From NCBI RefSeq assembly GCF_001571265.1, contig NZ_BCTL01000029.1, forward strand, positions 1-64,000: a DNA stretch of 64,000 nucleotides, read 5' to 3'. This document shows, in pieces, positions 9,732 through 20,400 of this stretch; within the stretch, counting starts at the first letter, position 1; each line of letters opens with the position of its first letter. The notes beneath the pieces are model-generated. The model had not been told where the DNA came from and ran no database searches. It saw only the letters and a program-made list of their open reading frames with translations. A program made the position numbers and the translations under genes. The stretch is from Cedecea neteri NBRC 105707 = ATCC 33855 (lineage in GTDB: Bacteria > Pseudomonadota > Gammaproteobacteria > Enterobacterales > Enterobacteriaceae).

Positions 9732-12700
9732 TTACGCCTCCTCATGCTGTCGGCCGAAGCGGCGACGCGTGTAGTGCGACAGGCGGTCAAACAGCAGATA
9801 AATCACCGGCGTGGTAAACAGGGTCAGAACCTGGCTGAGCAGCAGGCCACCTACCATGCCAATACCGAGCGGGCGGCGAAGTTCCGCGCCAACGCCGGTT
9901 GAAAGCATCAGCGGCAGCGCACCGAGCAGCGCGGCAAGCGTGGTCATCAGAATCGGACGGAAACGCAGTAAACAGGCCTGGTAAATCGCTTCGTAAGGGG
10001 CCATGCCCTGTTCGCGCTCGGCGGCCAGGGCGAAGTCGATCATCATGATCGCGTTTTTCTTCACGATACCAATGAGCAGAATGATGCCGATTATCGCGAT
10101 AACGTCGAGTTCGGCGCCCGCCAGCATCAGCGCCAGCAGCGCGCCAACGCCCGCCGTGGGTAGCGTCGACAGGATAGTGATGGGGTGAATAAAGCTTTCA
10201 TACAGCACGCCAAGCACGATATACATCGCCACGACTGAGGCAACAATCAGCCAGATGGTACTGCCTAATGCGGCCTGGAAGGCGAGGGTGCTGCCCTGGA
10301 ACTGCGTCGTGATATCAGACGGCATTGCCAGCGCTTTTTCCGCCGAGGTAATGGCGTTCACCGCGTCGCCCAGCGATTGCCCTTCCGGCACGTTAAAGGA
10401 GAAAGTGGTGGACGGGAACTGATCGAGATGGTTGATCGACAGCGGGGCAAACCGCTGCTCTACCTTCGCAATCGCACTTAACGGAATGCTGCCGCCGGTG
10501 CTGCTGGTAAGGCGAATGTTGTCGAGCGCGCTTAGCCCAGGCGTGGTGCTGGTGTCATGTTCGAGTACCACGCGATACTGGTTGGCCTGGGTATAAATGG
10601 TTGAAATCAGACGCTGGCCGAAGGCGTTATACAGGGCGCTGGTCACCGACGACATGGTGATACCGAGACGGCTGGCGCTGTCGCGGTCAACGTTGACATA
10701 GGCCATCAGCCCCCGATCCTGCCAGTCGCTGCTGATATCCGCGAGCTGAGGCAGCGTTTTAAGTTTGTCTTCCAGCTGTGGCACCCAGGTGCTCAGTTCG
10801 TCCAGCGAGGTGGCCTGCAGGGTGAACTGGTACTGAGTGCGGCTCACCGTGGTGTCGATGGTCAGATCCTGAATCGGCTGCAGATAAAGCTGCACGCCCG
10901 GAACGCTGGCGACATTCTGCTGCAATCTGTCGATAACCGTCGGAATGCGGTCGTCGCGGTCGCTCAGCGGCTTAAGGTTTATTTGCAGACGGGCGCTGTT
11001 TAACGACGGGTTTGTGCCGTCAACGCCGATAAACGAGGTCAGGCTTTCCACCGCCGGATCTTTCAGAATCACGTCCGCCACCTGCTGCTGGCGCTGTGCC
11101 ATGCTGGCGAAGGAGACCGACTGCGGAGCCTGCAGCGTGCCCTGGATAATGCCGTTATCCTGAATCGGGAAGAAACCTTTGGGGATAAAGATCCACAGCA
11201 CAATGGTCAGCGCTAATGTGCCAAAAGCGACGCCAAGCGTCAGCCACGGATGGTTCAGCACTTTGCTCAGCAGGCGGCCATAGGCGGCAATAATGCTATC
11301 AAACATCTTCTCGCTGGCACGGGAGAAACGGTTTTGCTTACGCAATGATTCGTGGCTTAGCATTCTGGCGCACATCATTGGGGTAAGCGTTAGCGAAACC
11401 ACAGCGGAGATTAAAATAGAAATTGCCAGCGTGACGGCAAACTCGCGGAACAGACGGCCCACGATATCGCCCATAAACAGCAGCGGGATCAACACGGCGA
11501 TAAGTGAGAAGGTGAGGGAGATAATGGTAAAGCCTATTTCACCTGCACCTTTTAGCGCGGCGGCCAGCGGCTTTTCGCCTTTTTCGATGTAGCGCGAGAT
11601 ATTCTCGATAACCACGATGGCATCATCCACCACGAACCCGGTGGCGATGGTCAGCGCCATCAGCGTCAGGTTATTGATCGAGAAATCAAGGAATACCATC
11701 ACGGCAAAGGTACCGACCAGCGAGAGCGGCACGGCGACAGCAGGAATGATGGTGGCCGGAACGTTACGCAGGAACAGGTAAATGATCATCACCACCAGCG
11801 CGATGGCCAGCATCAGTTCGTGTTGGGTATCGGTAACGGAGGCGCGGATATTGGTGGTGCGGTCGCTAAGCAGCTTCACTTCAACCGACTTCGGCAGGCT
11901 CTGGGTTAGCGTCGGCAACATTTGGCGAATACTGTCCGCCGTGTCGATGATGTTCGCCCCTGGCTGGCGCTGAACGTTCATCACGATAGCCTGCTGTTTG
12001 TTCGCCCACGCGCCAAGCCAGCTGTTCTCTGCCCCTTGTTCGACGGTGGCAATATCGCCCAGGCGGATAGGCGCGCCGTTCTGGTAAGCGATGATTAAAT
12101 CGCGGTACTCCTGGGCCGACTTCATCTGATCGTTGGCGGAGAGCGTGACCGCGCGTTCCGGGCCATCCAGGCTGCCTTTTGCCGAGTTGACGTTGGCGCT
12201 GGTGATGGCGGTGCGAATGGTTTCGCTGGTCAGGCCAAGTGCGGCAATCGCCGGCGCGTTCAGCTTCACGCGAACGGCAGGGCGCTGGCCGCCCGCTAGC
12301 GCGACCAGCCCGACGCCCGAAACCTGGGAAATTTTCTGCGCCACGCGCGTTTCCACCATATCTTCAACCTGCGTCATCGGCAGGGCGCTTGAAGTGACGG
12401 CGAGCGTCATGATGGGCGGATCTGCCGGGTTGACCTTGCTGTAAACCGGTGGGTTTGGCAGGTCGGTAGGCAGGAGGTTTGTCGCGGCATTAATGGCCGC
12501 CTGCACTTCCTGCTCGGCAACGTCGAGCGCCAGCGTGAGCTGGAATTGCAGGGTGATAACAGACGCGCCACCAGCGCTTTGCGATGACATCTGCTTCAGG
12601 CCGGACATTTGCCCAAACTGGCGCTCAAGCGGCGCCGTGATGGCCGAGGTAATCACATCCGGGCTGGCGCCAGGGTAGAGAGTGACGACCTGAATAGTCG

Positions 12701-12854
12701 GATAGTCTACTTCCGGCAGCGCCGAAACAGGCAGAAAGCGATAGCCAATGATCCCCGCCAGCAGAATAGCCACCATCAATAACGTGGTAGCAACCGGCCG
12801 GAGAATAAACAGGCGGGAAGGGCCGCCCGTTGAACCTGGAGGTAACACCTGCAT
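9732..12854 (-). CDS. mdtB: MdtB RND efflux pump subunit
   Basis: The 1040-aa partner of MdtC, with the same RND layout: two six-helix bundles and two large periplasmic loops. [14 protein letters not shown] (paired aspartates) and [15 protein letters not shown] are intact. In the characterised pump two MdtB and one MdtC subunits form the trimer. The start codon overlaps the mdtA stop (TGATG), and mdtC follows without a gap, so the subunits are made from one coupled message. Confidence 0.97.
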   Translation of the reverse strand: MQVLPPGSTGGPSRLFILRPVATTLLMVAILLAGIIGYRFLPVSALPEVDYPTIQVVTLYPGASPDVITSAITAPLERQFGQMSGLKQMSSQSAGGASVITLQFQLTLALDVAEQEVQAAINAATNLLPTDLPNPPVYSKVNPADPPIMTLAVTSSALPMTQVEDMVETRVAQKISQVSGVGLVALAGGQRPAVRVKLNAPAIAALGLTSETIRTAITSANVNSAKGSLDGPERAVTLSANDQMKSAQEYRDLIIAYQNGAPIRLGDIATVEQGAENSWLGAWANKQQAIVMNVQRQPGANIIDTADSIRQMLPTLTQSLPKSVEVKLLSDRTTNIRASVTDTQHELMLAIALVVMIIYLFLRNVPATIIPAVAVPLSLVGTFAVMVFLDFSINNLTLMALTIATGFVVDDAIVVIENISRYIEKGEKPLAAALKGAGEIGFTIISLTFSLIAVLIPLLFMGDIVGRLFREFAVTLAISILISAVVSLTLTPMMCARMLSHESLRKQNRFSRASEKMFDSIIAAYGRLLSKVLNHPWLTLGVAFGTLALTIVLWIFIPKGFFPIQDNGIIQGTLQAPQSVSFASMAQRQQQVADVILKDPAVESLTSFIGVDGTNPSLNSARLQINLKPLSDRDDRIPTVIDRLQQNVASVPGVQLYLQPIQDLTIDTTVSRTQYQFTLQATSLDELSTWVPQLEDKLKTLPQLADISSDWQDRGLMAYVNVDRDSASRLGITMSSVTSALYNAFGQRLISTIYTQANQYRVVLEHDTSTTPGLSALDNIRLTSSTGGSIPLSAIAKVEQRFAPLSINHLDQFPSTTFSFNVPEGQSLGDAVNAITSAEKALAMPSDITTQFQGSTLAFQAALGSTIWLIVASVVAMYIVLGVLYESFIHPITILSTLPTAGVGALLALMLAGAELDVIAIIGIILLIGIVKKNAIMMIDFALAAEREQGMAPYEAIYQACLLRFRPILMTTLAALLGALPLMLSTGVGAELRRPLGIGMVGGLLLSQVLTLFTTPVIYLLFDRLSHYTRRRFGRQHEEA

Positions 12855-14107
12855 CAGGAGCGCGCTCCGTTGTGTTTATGCCCAGATTTCGCCTGCGTGG
12901 CAGGCTTCGCGTTATCGTCAGCCGCGCTGTGCGGTTCGACGACTTCAACCTGCGCACCTTCGGTCAGGCGGTCGATGCCGTCGGTCACCACGCGATCGCC
13001 TGCGGATACGCCGGCGGTAATCACGACTTTCTGGCTGTCCTGAATCCCCGGTGTGACCAGGTGTTTACTGACTTTGTTATCGCTGTTCAGTACCCAGACG
13101 AAATGGCCTTCGTTGCCCATCTGCAAGGCACCCGCAGGGATCACTACGGCATTCTGCTGGGTGTCCACCAGCATACGGGCGTTCACAAACTGGTTCGGGA
13201 AAAGAGCGTCATCCTGATTATCAAAGCGAGCTTTAAGTTTGATGGTGCCGGTAGTGGTATCGATTTGGTTATCAAGGCTCAGCAATTTACCGCTGCTCAG
13301 CTTTGTGGTGTTGGTGCGATCCCAGGCTTCAACACTCAGCGTTTCACCGGCCTTCTGTGCTTTAATCACCGTGGCGATGTCGTTTTCCGGCAGGGTGAAG
13401 ACCAGGTCAATCGGATGCGTTTGCGTCAGCACGACAATACCGTTGGTGTCGCCGGTGGAAATCTGGTTGCCAATATCGACCTGCTTCAGGCCAACGCGCC
13501 CGTCGATAGGGGCGGTAACGCGGCTCCAGTTAAGCTGCAGCTGGGCGCTGGCAACGCTGGCTTCATCGGCCTTAACCGTGCCGAGTGTGGAGTCTACAAG
13601 CGACAGCTGAGTATCGAGATCCTGGCGGGAGACTAAGTTAGTCTTTACCAGCTGTTGGTAGCGGGCGAGATCGCGGCGAGCATTTGCCAGAGTAGCCTGA
13701 TCCTTAGCCAACTGCCCCTGAGCCTGCGCCAGCGCGACTTTAAACTGGCTAGGGTCGATTTCTGCCAGGAGATCGCCGGCTTTCACCTGCTGACCTTCCT
13801 GGAAATGAAGAGCAAGCAGTTGCCCGTCAACGCGGCTGCGTACGGTCACGGTGTTGGCCGCGGTGATAGTGCCAAGGCCGGTTAAATAATGAGGCACGGC
13901 TTCACTGGTTGCCGTTGCGGCCTGGACCGGGGCCAGTGCACCGCCGCGCATTCCGCGTCGGCCGCCCTGGGCTTGCGTCTGGCCCGCTTTCGCCTGTGGT
14001 TGGTTCTCCGGGGAGGAGTTATGGCTTCTCCAGAACCAGGCGGCGGCAATCACCACCAGAATAAATGCTGCAATCCACAACCAGCGAGAAGTCTGTGTGC
14101 CTTTCAT
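12854..14107 (-). CDS. mdtA: MdtA periplasmic adaptor (membrane fusion protein)
   Basis: A 417-aa membrane-fusion protein of the HlyD/AcrA type. One N-terminal membrane segment ([18 protein letters not shown], about 10–27) anchors it. A low-complexity stretch rich in Gln, Gly and Arg follows (about 38–55). Then come the lipoyl-like half ([20 protein letters not shown]), an α-hairpin and β-barrel domains. It links the MdtBC pump to TolC. It is the first gene of mdtABCD-baeSR, and a BaeR-box candidate lies about 65–80 bp upstream of the ATG. Confidence 0.96.
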   Translation of the reverse strand: MKGTQTSRWLWIAAFILVVIAAAWFWRSHNSSPENQPQAKAGQTQAQGGRRGMRGGALAPVQAATATSEAVPHYLTGLGTITAANTVTVRSRVDGQLLALHFQEGQQVKAGDLLAEIDPSQFKVALAQAQGQLAKDQATLANARRDLARYQQLVKTNLVSRQDLDTQLSLVDSTLGTVKADEASVASAQLQLNWSRVTAPIDGRVGLKQVDIGNQISTGDTNGIVVLTQTHPIDLVFTLPENDIATVIKAQKAGETLSVEAWDRTNTTKLSSGKLLSLDNQIDTTTGTIKLKARFDNQDDALFPNQFVNARMLVDTQQNAVVIPAGALQMGNEGHFVWVLNSDNKVSKHLVTPGIQDSQKVVITAGVSAGDRVVTDGIDRLTEGAQVEVVEPHSAADDNAKPATQAKSGHKHNGARS

Positions 14108-14171
14108 AAATGACGTGTTCTCTTCCTGAAACGATTAGGCTTAATGTTACTAGTTTAGTAATCAATAGCCC

Positions 14172-14189
14172 CGTAATGATGGAGGAAAT
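14172..14189 (-). promoter_or_regulatory. BaeR-box candidate upstream of mdtA
   Basis: On the minus strand this reads ATTTCCTCCATCATTACG. It shares the CTCCATnATT core with the BaeR box described upstream of mdtA and acrD (TTTTTCTCCATDATTGGC as I recall it). The flanks match less well. The position, 65–82 bp before the mdtA start, is right for an activator site. Confidence 0.6.
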
Positions 14190-14326
14190 ATGAAGTACTG
14201 TCAGATTAGCAACATATCTCGAGCAAGTGCTGTTTTCGTGGCCAAATAAATTGGTTCACTTCGACACTTTTTCCGAGGTGTTGCGCATAGTCTTGCGTAA
14301 AAGATAGCCGCCTCACGGAATGAAAA

Positions 14327-14367
14327 ATAAACTGTGGTTTATACAATGAATATAATCTATAGTTTAT
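14327..14367 (+). promoter_or_regulatory. higBA promoter with two palindromic operators
   Basis: Two related 16-bp palindromes are present: ATAAACTGTGGTTTAT (14327–14342) and ATAATCTATAGTTTAT (14352–14367). They match at 13 of 16 positions and are spaced 25 bp centre to centre. A perfect −10 box TATAAT (14351–14356) lies on the left edge of the second, and the first covers the expected −35 region. The arrangement fits autorepression by the XRE antitoxin encoded just downstream. Confidence 0.65.
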
Positions 14368-14377
14368 GAGGTGAGTG

Positions 14378-14743
14378 ATGACATGGACCGTAATTTTTAC
14401 CGACTATTTCTATTTTTGGTATCAGGCGCAGCCTTTGGATCTTCGCAAACGGCTTGCGGCAGCCTTCGGAAATCTTGAGTTCTGGGGGCCTGAGTTGAGC
14501 CGTCCGCAGGCTGATACAGTAAAAGGCTCCCGCTATCCTAATATGAAAGAGCTACGCCTGCTGTGGCGGGGGAAGCCGTATCGAATATTTTTTGCTTTTG
14601 ATCCAAGGCGCAGGGCCGTTGTGCTGTGCGGTGGAGATAAATCAGGTAACAAACGGTTTTATGAGGCATTGATAAAAGTGGCTGACACGCAGCTGGCGCA
14701 CCACCTTGCAGACCTGGAGAGTGAATATGAAAACCTTAACTGA
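14378..14743 (+). CDS. higB: HigB/RelE-family toxin
   Basis: A 121-aa basic protein of the Gp49/HigB branch of the RelE superfamily; such toxins cleave mRNA on the ribosome. Family features include the N-terminal β-strand MTWTVIF, the central KELRLLWRGKPYRIFFAFDP strand pair and GGDKSGNKRFYE near the end. ATG 14378 is chosen over the GTG three bases upstream because GAGG at 14368–14371 is then six bases away. It overlaps the antitoxin gene by 17 nt, toxin first, as in higBA. The assignment is by recognition; the symbol denotes the family. Confidence 0.85.
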   Translation: MTWTVIFTDYFYFWYQAQPLDLRKRLAAAFGNLEFWGPELSRPQADTVKGSRYPNMKELRLLWRGKPYRIFFAFDPRRRAVVLCGGDKSGNKRFYEALIKVADTQLAHHLADLESEYENLN

Positions 14744-15023
14744 AGTGATTGCCGGGTTCTCGCCCGAAGACCAGGCAGAGATCCGAAAAATGACCGAAGT
14801 CTTAATTCTGGAAACTGGCCTGCAGCTGGTGCGTGAAGAACAGGGACTATCTCAAAAGCAAGTGGCACAAAAAATGGGTATTTCGCAGCCGGCGATAGCC
14901 GCCATCGAACAGCGCGGTAACGATCTTAAGGTCCTTACTCTCAAGCGCTACGTTGAGGCCCTGGGCGGCAAACTTTCGCTGCATCTGGAATTTCCGGAAA
15001 GGGACAGGCGTTTTCAGATATAA
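14727..15023 (+). CDS. higA: HigA-type XRE antitoxin
   Basis: A 98-aa helix-turn-helix protein. The HTH is at about residues 40–62 (GLSQKQVAQKMGISQPA, then IAAIEQ). The antitoxin would bind and silence the toxin and repress the shared promoter through the two palindromes upstream. ATG 14727 is preceded by GGAGA six bases away; a start seven codons earlier lacks such a site. In E. coli K-12 the stretch between mdtA and yegD holds other genes (yegI, pphC, yegL, as I recall), so this pair marks a variable spot. Confidence 0.87.
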   Translation: MKTLTEVIAGFSPEDQAEIRKMTEVLILETGLQLVREEQGLSQKQVAQKMGISQPAIAAIEQRGNDLKVLTLKRYVEALGGKLSLHLEFPERDRRFQI

Positions 15024-15025
15024 AA

Positions 15026-15048
15026 AAACCGCAGAAGGCCTGCGGTTT
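15026..15048 (-). terminator. bidirectional terminator between higA and yegD
   Basis: The stem AAACCGCAG (15026–15034) / CTGCGGTTT (15040–15048) has a five-base loop. On the minus strand it is followed by a run of seven T in all (TTTTTTTA), so it is a good terminator for yegD. On the plus strand the T-run is short (GGTTTAG), giving weaker termination after higA. Confidence 0.85.
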
Positions 15049-15074
15049 AGTTGATGAGTCGAGTTTTGAGATGA

Positions 15075-16427
15075 TTATCTGAACACGACGTCTGCCCAGC
15101 GGGCAAGCCCCTGGGTTACCGAGCCGAAGTCATCACCTCCGGCAATCGGGATGTTCGGCAACTGTTGAGCCAGAGCATGGCGCAATAGCGGAGAACGTGC
15201 GCTGCCGCCGGTCAGGTAGATAACCTCAGGTTTCGCGTTGCTGTTTTCCATAGCCAGCGTGACCTGCTCCATGATGCGATGCAGCGGCTGGCTGATGGCG
15301 GTTTCCAGCGCTTCCTGGCTGATGTCGCAGCCCACTTCATGGGCAATAAACGGCAGCATGGTGGCAACCTGTTGGCTGTTAGAGAGCGCAATTTTGCTCT
15401 CTTCTGCCGCACGGACGAGGCGATAGCTCAGGCGCTGGCGCCAGACTTTTTGCAGGTAAGCCACTTTTTCCGGCTCACGCGCGTCGCGTACAAGCTCGTT
15501 GAGCGAGCGGCCGTTAGCCGTGCTGTAGAAGTCGTTCTGTGCCGGGACATCGTTAATCGCCACCGCGTTCCACCAGGGTAATACCGGCAGCGCGATGCCT
15601 TTCTCCGTCTGGCCGCCCATACCGAGCAGCGGAGCCAGCTGTTTGAAGGCCAGCATAATATCCAGGTCGTTACCGCCCACGCGGCAGCCGCTATGGCCCA
15701 GTAGACTTTGTTCACGGTCGCGGCGCTGGTGCCATTCAGGCCCCATCAGCAGCACCGAGCAGTCGGTGGTACCGCCGCCAATATCGACTACCAGTACCTG
15801 TTTTTCTTCCTGCAGCGTGGCTTCAAAATCCAGCCCTGCGGCAACAGGTTCAAACTGGAACACAACGTCGCGGAAGCCAGCGCGGTGGGCCGCCCGCTCC
15901 AGAATACCCTGAGCCTGCTGGTTGGCTTCTTCGCCGCCGAGCCCCTGGAAGTTAATCGGTCGGCCAATCACCGCCTGATCGATAGTCCCGGTAAGCTGGC
16001 TTTCTGCCTGCTTGCGAATGTGCAGCATCATGGCGCAGACCAGGTCTTCAAACAGCGCGACCTGCTGCGGCTTCAGGCCGGTAGCGCCCAGGAAGGATTT
16101 CGGCGATTTAACGAAGTAAACCTCTTCCGGATCTTCCATGTATTGGCTAAGCGAATTCAGACCGAACTTCACGCTGCCGGGCAGCACGTCAATATCTTCT
16201 TCGCGGTTAAAGCTTACCGCCCGGCGCAGCAGCGCCTGGGTTTCACTGCCCGTGGCCGGCACTTCGTGGTGACGGAAGAGCCACTCGCTTACTGCTTCAC
16301 GCGTCGGCGCACAGAGCATAGAAGGCAGCAGCGATGAGCCGTTTTCCATTTCCAGCAGCTGTGGTTTTCCATCACGCATAATGGCGACAGAACAGTTCGC
16401 CGTCCCGTAGTCAAAACCGATTTTCAT
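15075..16427 (-). CDS. yegD: YegD, Hsp70-like chaperone-family protein
   Basis: A 450-aa actin/Hsp70-fold ATPase. The N-terminal phosphate loop FDYGTANCSVAI (about 4–15), the second phosphate motif VLVVDIGGGTTDCSV and the adenosine motif YLTGGSARSP are visible. Length covers only the nucleotide-binding domain plus a short tail. The usual substrate-binding domain of DnaK is missing, as in other YegD proteins. Its client and role are unknown. It is divergently transcribed from alkA across a 161-bp gap. Confidence 0.93.
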   Translation of the reverse strand: MKIGFDYGTANCSVAIMRDGKPQLLEMENGSSLLPSMLCAPTREAVSEWLFRHHEVPATGSETQALLRRAVSFNREEDIDVLPGSVKFGLNSLSQYMEDPEEVYFVKSPKSFLGATGLKPQQVALFEDLVCAMMLHIRKQAESQLTGTIDQAVIGRPINFQGLGGEEANQQAQGILERAAHRAGFRDVVFQFEPVAAGLDFEATLQEEKQVLVVDIGGGTTDCSVLLMGPEWHQRRDREQSLLGHSGCRVGGNDLDIMLAFKQLAPLLGMGGQTEKGIALPVLPWWNAVAINDVPAQNDFYSTANGRSLNELVRDAREPEKVAYLQKVWRQRLSYRLVRAAEESKIALSNSQQVATMLPFIAHEVGCDISQEALETAISQPLHRIMEQVTLAMENSNAKPEVIYLTGGSARSPLLRHALAQQLPNIPIAGGDDFGSVTQGLARWADVVFR

Positions 16428-16503
16428 TTTCTTTAATTATCCCCATGCCAGTGAGAAGGGGGGCGACTTTAGCGGAATGACGAGCTGCGGGCAACTGAAT
16501 ATC

Positions 16504-16538
16504 AAAGCAAGGCAGAAATCTGTATTTAGCGGTATGCT
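16504..16538 (+). promoter_or_regulatory. alkA promoter with possible Ada site
   Basis: A TATGCT −10 box is at 16533–16538. AAAGCAA is at 16504–16510, about −41 to −35 from the predicted start near 16545. In E. coli, methylated Ada activates alkA through an AAAGCAAA element in about this position. The match is short, so this is a suggestion only. Confidence 0.35.
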
Positions 16539-16588
16539 AAATGAACAATGCTATCTTCCTAACGCTCTCATTCTCTTCAGGATTATTT

Positions 16589-17434
16589 ATGTACACCCTT
16601 AGCTATCAACCGCCTTATGACTGGCCCTGGATCCTCAGTTTTTTGCAGGGGCGTGCCGTGGAAGGCGTGGAAATTGTCACCGAAAATCGCTATCAGCGCA
16701 GCTTTGCGCTGGGTAAGCATGCCGGGCTGGTGACGCTTGAGCCAGATGAGAAAAAGCTTTGCCTCAACGTGACGCTAAGCGACGGGCTGCTGCCTGTGGC
16801 GGAGACGGTTTTGCAGCGCGTTAAGAACTTACTGGATTTGGACAAGGATCCGCAGCAGGTTCTGGACAGCCTCGGGGCACTGGCGTCTGCGCGACCGGGC
16901 CTGCGCCTGCCGGGATGTATGGATCCGTTCGAGCAGGCTATTCGGGCCATTCTTGGGCAATTGGTCAGCGTGGCAATGGCGGCAAAATTGACCGGAAAAG
17001 TGGCAAAAACCTACGGAAAGAAGCTTGAAGATAACGATGGCTGGTATCTGTTTCCGGCTGCCTCGACGCTGGCAAACTGCGATATTCAACAGCTGAAATC
17101 TTTGGGAATGTCGCTTAAGCGTGCAGAAGCTATTGTGCATATTGCCGGAGAAGTGGTGAAAGGGCAGTTTCCGCTGCAGTTGCCTGATGACCTGGAACAG
17201 GGCATAAAAACCCTGATAGCATTGCCGGGTATCGGGCGCTGGACCGCCAACTATTTTGCCCTGCGTGGCTGGCAGGCCAACGATGTTTTCCTGCCGGATG
17301 ATTACCTGATTAAACAGCGCTTTCCTGATATGACAACTGCGCAGATCCGCCGCTATGCCGAGCGCTGGCAGCCGTGGCGCTCCTACGCGCTATTACACAT
17401 TTGGTATAGCGACGGCTGGACGCCGGTCAGTTAA
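16589..17434 (+). CDS. alkA: 3-methyladenine DNA glycosylase II
   Basis: AlkA removes N3- and N7-alkylated purines and O2-alkylated pyrimidines, starting base excision repair. The 281-aa protein has the N-terminal AlkA_N domain (MYTLSYQPPYDW), the helix-hairpin-helix LPGIGRWTANYFALRGW (about 212–228) and the catalytic aspartate D238 in FLPDDYL, the same number as in E. coli. ATG 16589 gives the usual N-terminus; an in-frame ATG 48 bases upstream would add an unrelated extension. The 3' end overlaps the convergent yegE by eight bases. Confidence 0.96.
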   Translation: MYTLSYQPPYDWPWILSFLQGRAVEGVEIVTENRYQRSFALGKHAGLVTLEPDEKKLCLNVTLSDGLLPVAETVLQRVKNLLDLDKDPQQVLDSLGALASARPGLRLPGCMDPFEQAIRAILGQLVSVAMAAKLTGKVAKTYGKKLEDNDGWYLFPAASTLANCDIQQLKSLGMSLKRAEAIVHIAGEVVKGQFPLQLPDDLEQGIKTLIALPGIGRWTANYFALRGWQANDVFLPDDYLIKQRFPDMTTAQIRRYAERWQPWRSYALLHIWYSDGWTPVS

Positions 17435-20400
17435 TCCCAAAATAACTGTTAGCCAGCAGCAGCTCCAGCGGCTGCGGCTGGGTAATGGTTTCCCCATAGA
17501 TTAAATCAATCCCGATGCCGGACAGCGTATCCATCACCAGAGGCATGTCCGCCGGGCCGGCGATAGTTTGCAGCATCATGCGTTGGGCATGACCGTGCAC
17601 AATCGTCACCATCATTTCGTCCATCAGGTTGCAGTGCACGTTGAGGATCAGGTCAGGATCTAACATCACATAGTCAAACAGGTGATGACTCAGAGTATTA
17701 AACAGCTCCAAATCCCGCCCAACGTGGCTCAGCACCATGCGACAACCGGCTTTGCGCAGCCGCTTCAGGTTGGCATAAGCGCGCTGTGGCTCGGTAAGCA
17801 AATCACTACTTTGAATGGTCAAATGCAGCAGACGAGCAGGCATTCGGCTTGCGGACAGCTGCTCCAGCAGTTCATTGATAAAGGTATCGCTGACAATGCC
17901 CGCTCCGGAAACAGGCAGCGCGACGCCAAAGCCTTTCATGGCGACCTGAGAGGCGTATTTCTCAAAGAACTCGCTAAATACACGGCGATCCAGCGCATGA
18001 TGAAGCGCCGGGTCGGCAAGGCCTGAACGGAATGCCGGTTCGTTGATAACGTCCCCTTCGTTGCCCCAGAAGCGCAGGGTCAGGAGATAGAAACAGGTGG
18101 ATTCCGGGATACGCGGCGGCGCAATCGCCATCGCTATCATCAGGATTGGATTGTCTTTGATCACCTGCCACTGCTCGTCGAGCGGCATGGTGTTGCGTCC
18201 CTGTTCCATATAATGGCGGTGCGGTTCATACACCGTGACCTGGCCGCGGCCGTTGTTTTTCGAGGCGTAGCAGGCGATATCGGCCTGAGAGAGCACTTCA
18301 GACGCGATAGCGTTATCGCCGTCAATGTGCGTGATCCCGGCGCTGGCGCCGATGCGATGCAGGCGACCATCCCACATAAAGTGGTAGTCGTTGATGCTGC
18401 GAATGATCCGCTCAGAGATGTAGCGCGCGTTTTCAGTGGAGCAATCCGGCAAGAGTAAACCGAACTCGTCGCCACCGAGGCGGGCAAGAAAATCCCCCGT
18501 TCGCAGCATACTCAGCATCATAGACGCCAGCTCGCGCAGTAGAGCATCACCTGCGGCATGGCCCGCCGAGTCGTTCACGGCTTTAAAACGATCGAGATCG
18601 ATGAACACCAGCGAATGGTGCTGGCGGTGTTCAATCGCACCCTGCAGCAAACGCTTCAGGTGATTTTCAAAGCTGACCCGGTTGGCCAGGTGAGTCAGGC
18701 TATCGTGGGAGGCGCTGTAGCTCAGTTGCTTAAGCATCTTCCGCGACTCGGTGACATCCTGGATAACCAGCACGGAACCAATGCTTTGGCCGTCCAGCGT
18801 GGTCAGCGGCGTAATGGTGTAATGAATATCGTAGCTGCCGCCGTTGCGGCAATGCAGCACGACGTCCTGCTCGATGGCGCTGCGAGAAAAATCACCGCTG
18901 TGTATGTTTTCCATCACCGGGCCATTATCGCCGAAGGTGATGCGCAGAATCGCCAGAATGTGCTGGCCGATGGCCGCTTCCTGCGCCCAGCCGCTGAGCT
19001 TTTCGGCCACCGGGTTCATAAAGCTGACATTCATGTCGACATCAGTACAAATCACCGCTTCACCGATAGAGTCCAGCGTGATGTGCAGCCGCTCTTTCTC
19101 CTGATACAGCGCTTCGTTGAGCTGCTTAACCTCGGTCATATCCATATTGATACCCAGCAGCCGTTCCACGTCACCGTTCTTATTCAGCACGCGGTTTGCC
19201 AGCGAGCGAATATGGCGGATTCCGTCTTTGACATGGATACGAAATTCAAGCTTGAACGGCAGGCGGTTTTTTAACGACTCGCGAATAACCGTTTCCGAAT
19301 GGGCGAGATCTTCTTTTACCAGCCTGTCCAGCCAGAGCTGATAGGTCGGTTTAATGTGTGGCGGCACGTCGTAAAGCTCAAACATCCGCTTATCCCAACT
19401 GATGATATCGTTGGTCAGATCCCACTCCCAGATACCGATCCCACCGGCTTCGTTGGCAAGCGTAATTCGCTCCATCAGCCGCTTGTTGATCCACTCGGTA
19501 TGCTTCAGGTCGTTGATGTCTTCAATCTGGGCGATGTAGTAGAGCGGCGTACCGTCGATATGACGGACAACGGAGGCCGTGAGCATGGCCCACACCACAT
19601 TGCCCGCGCTGGTGTAATAGCGTTTCTCCATCGAATAGCTATTAATGTGGCCGGCCTCGAGCTTGCTGAGGTGTTGAAGATCGAGATTCAAGTCTTCAGG
19701 CCAGGTTATTTGCTGGAAGGTGAGGTCGCTCAATTCTTCACTGGAATAGCCGAGGAATTTGCACAGTGACTTATTCACCTGTAACCACTTGCCTTCAGTG
19801 GAGACCAGCGCCATGCCGATGGCCGAGTATTCCATCGCGTTACGAAAACGCGTTTCGCTTTCGGTGATGTGTTTACGCTCTGTGCGGGAGGAGTACATCA
19901 CCATTGTGATGACGTTTGCGGGCAGCAGAATCAGCAGAAACGGTAGCCACGGCGCATATTCCAACACGCGCGGGTGCGGGGTCACCATCGGGAATTTACC
20001 GATGGCTATCATCGCAGACACCATCATCAGCGTAGCAAGGAAGATAATAAAGGCTTCCAGGCGCGGCAGCCGGATGGCGCTCCACATCAGAATGACGATG
20101 ATAAAAGTGAACGGCCAGGGCAGATAAATTAATGAAAAATAGCTGAGCGCCAGCGTGACGGAGAAGGTTGCCACGGTTTCAAACAGCAAAGCGGTTTTGC
20201 GGTGACGAAGCAGATAATAAGGCTTAAACAATAGCCCTGCCGGCATTAGCGCCAGCGCCCCGATAGACTCGGACAGCACCCAAATAAAGAATGTTTTTAG
20301 GGCGGAGGAGTCAATCGGTATCGGCAATAGCGTAACCAGCAGGCCGCCAACCAGCGGTGGGATTGTCGCACTGCACAGGGCAAGCCGTGCCCAGTTATTG

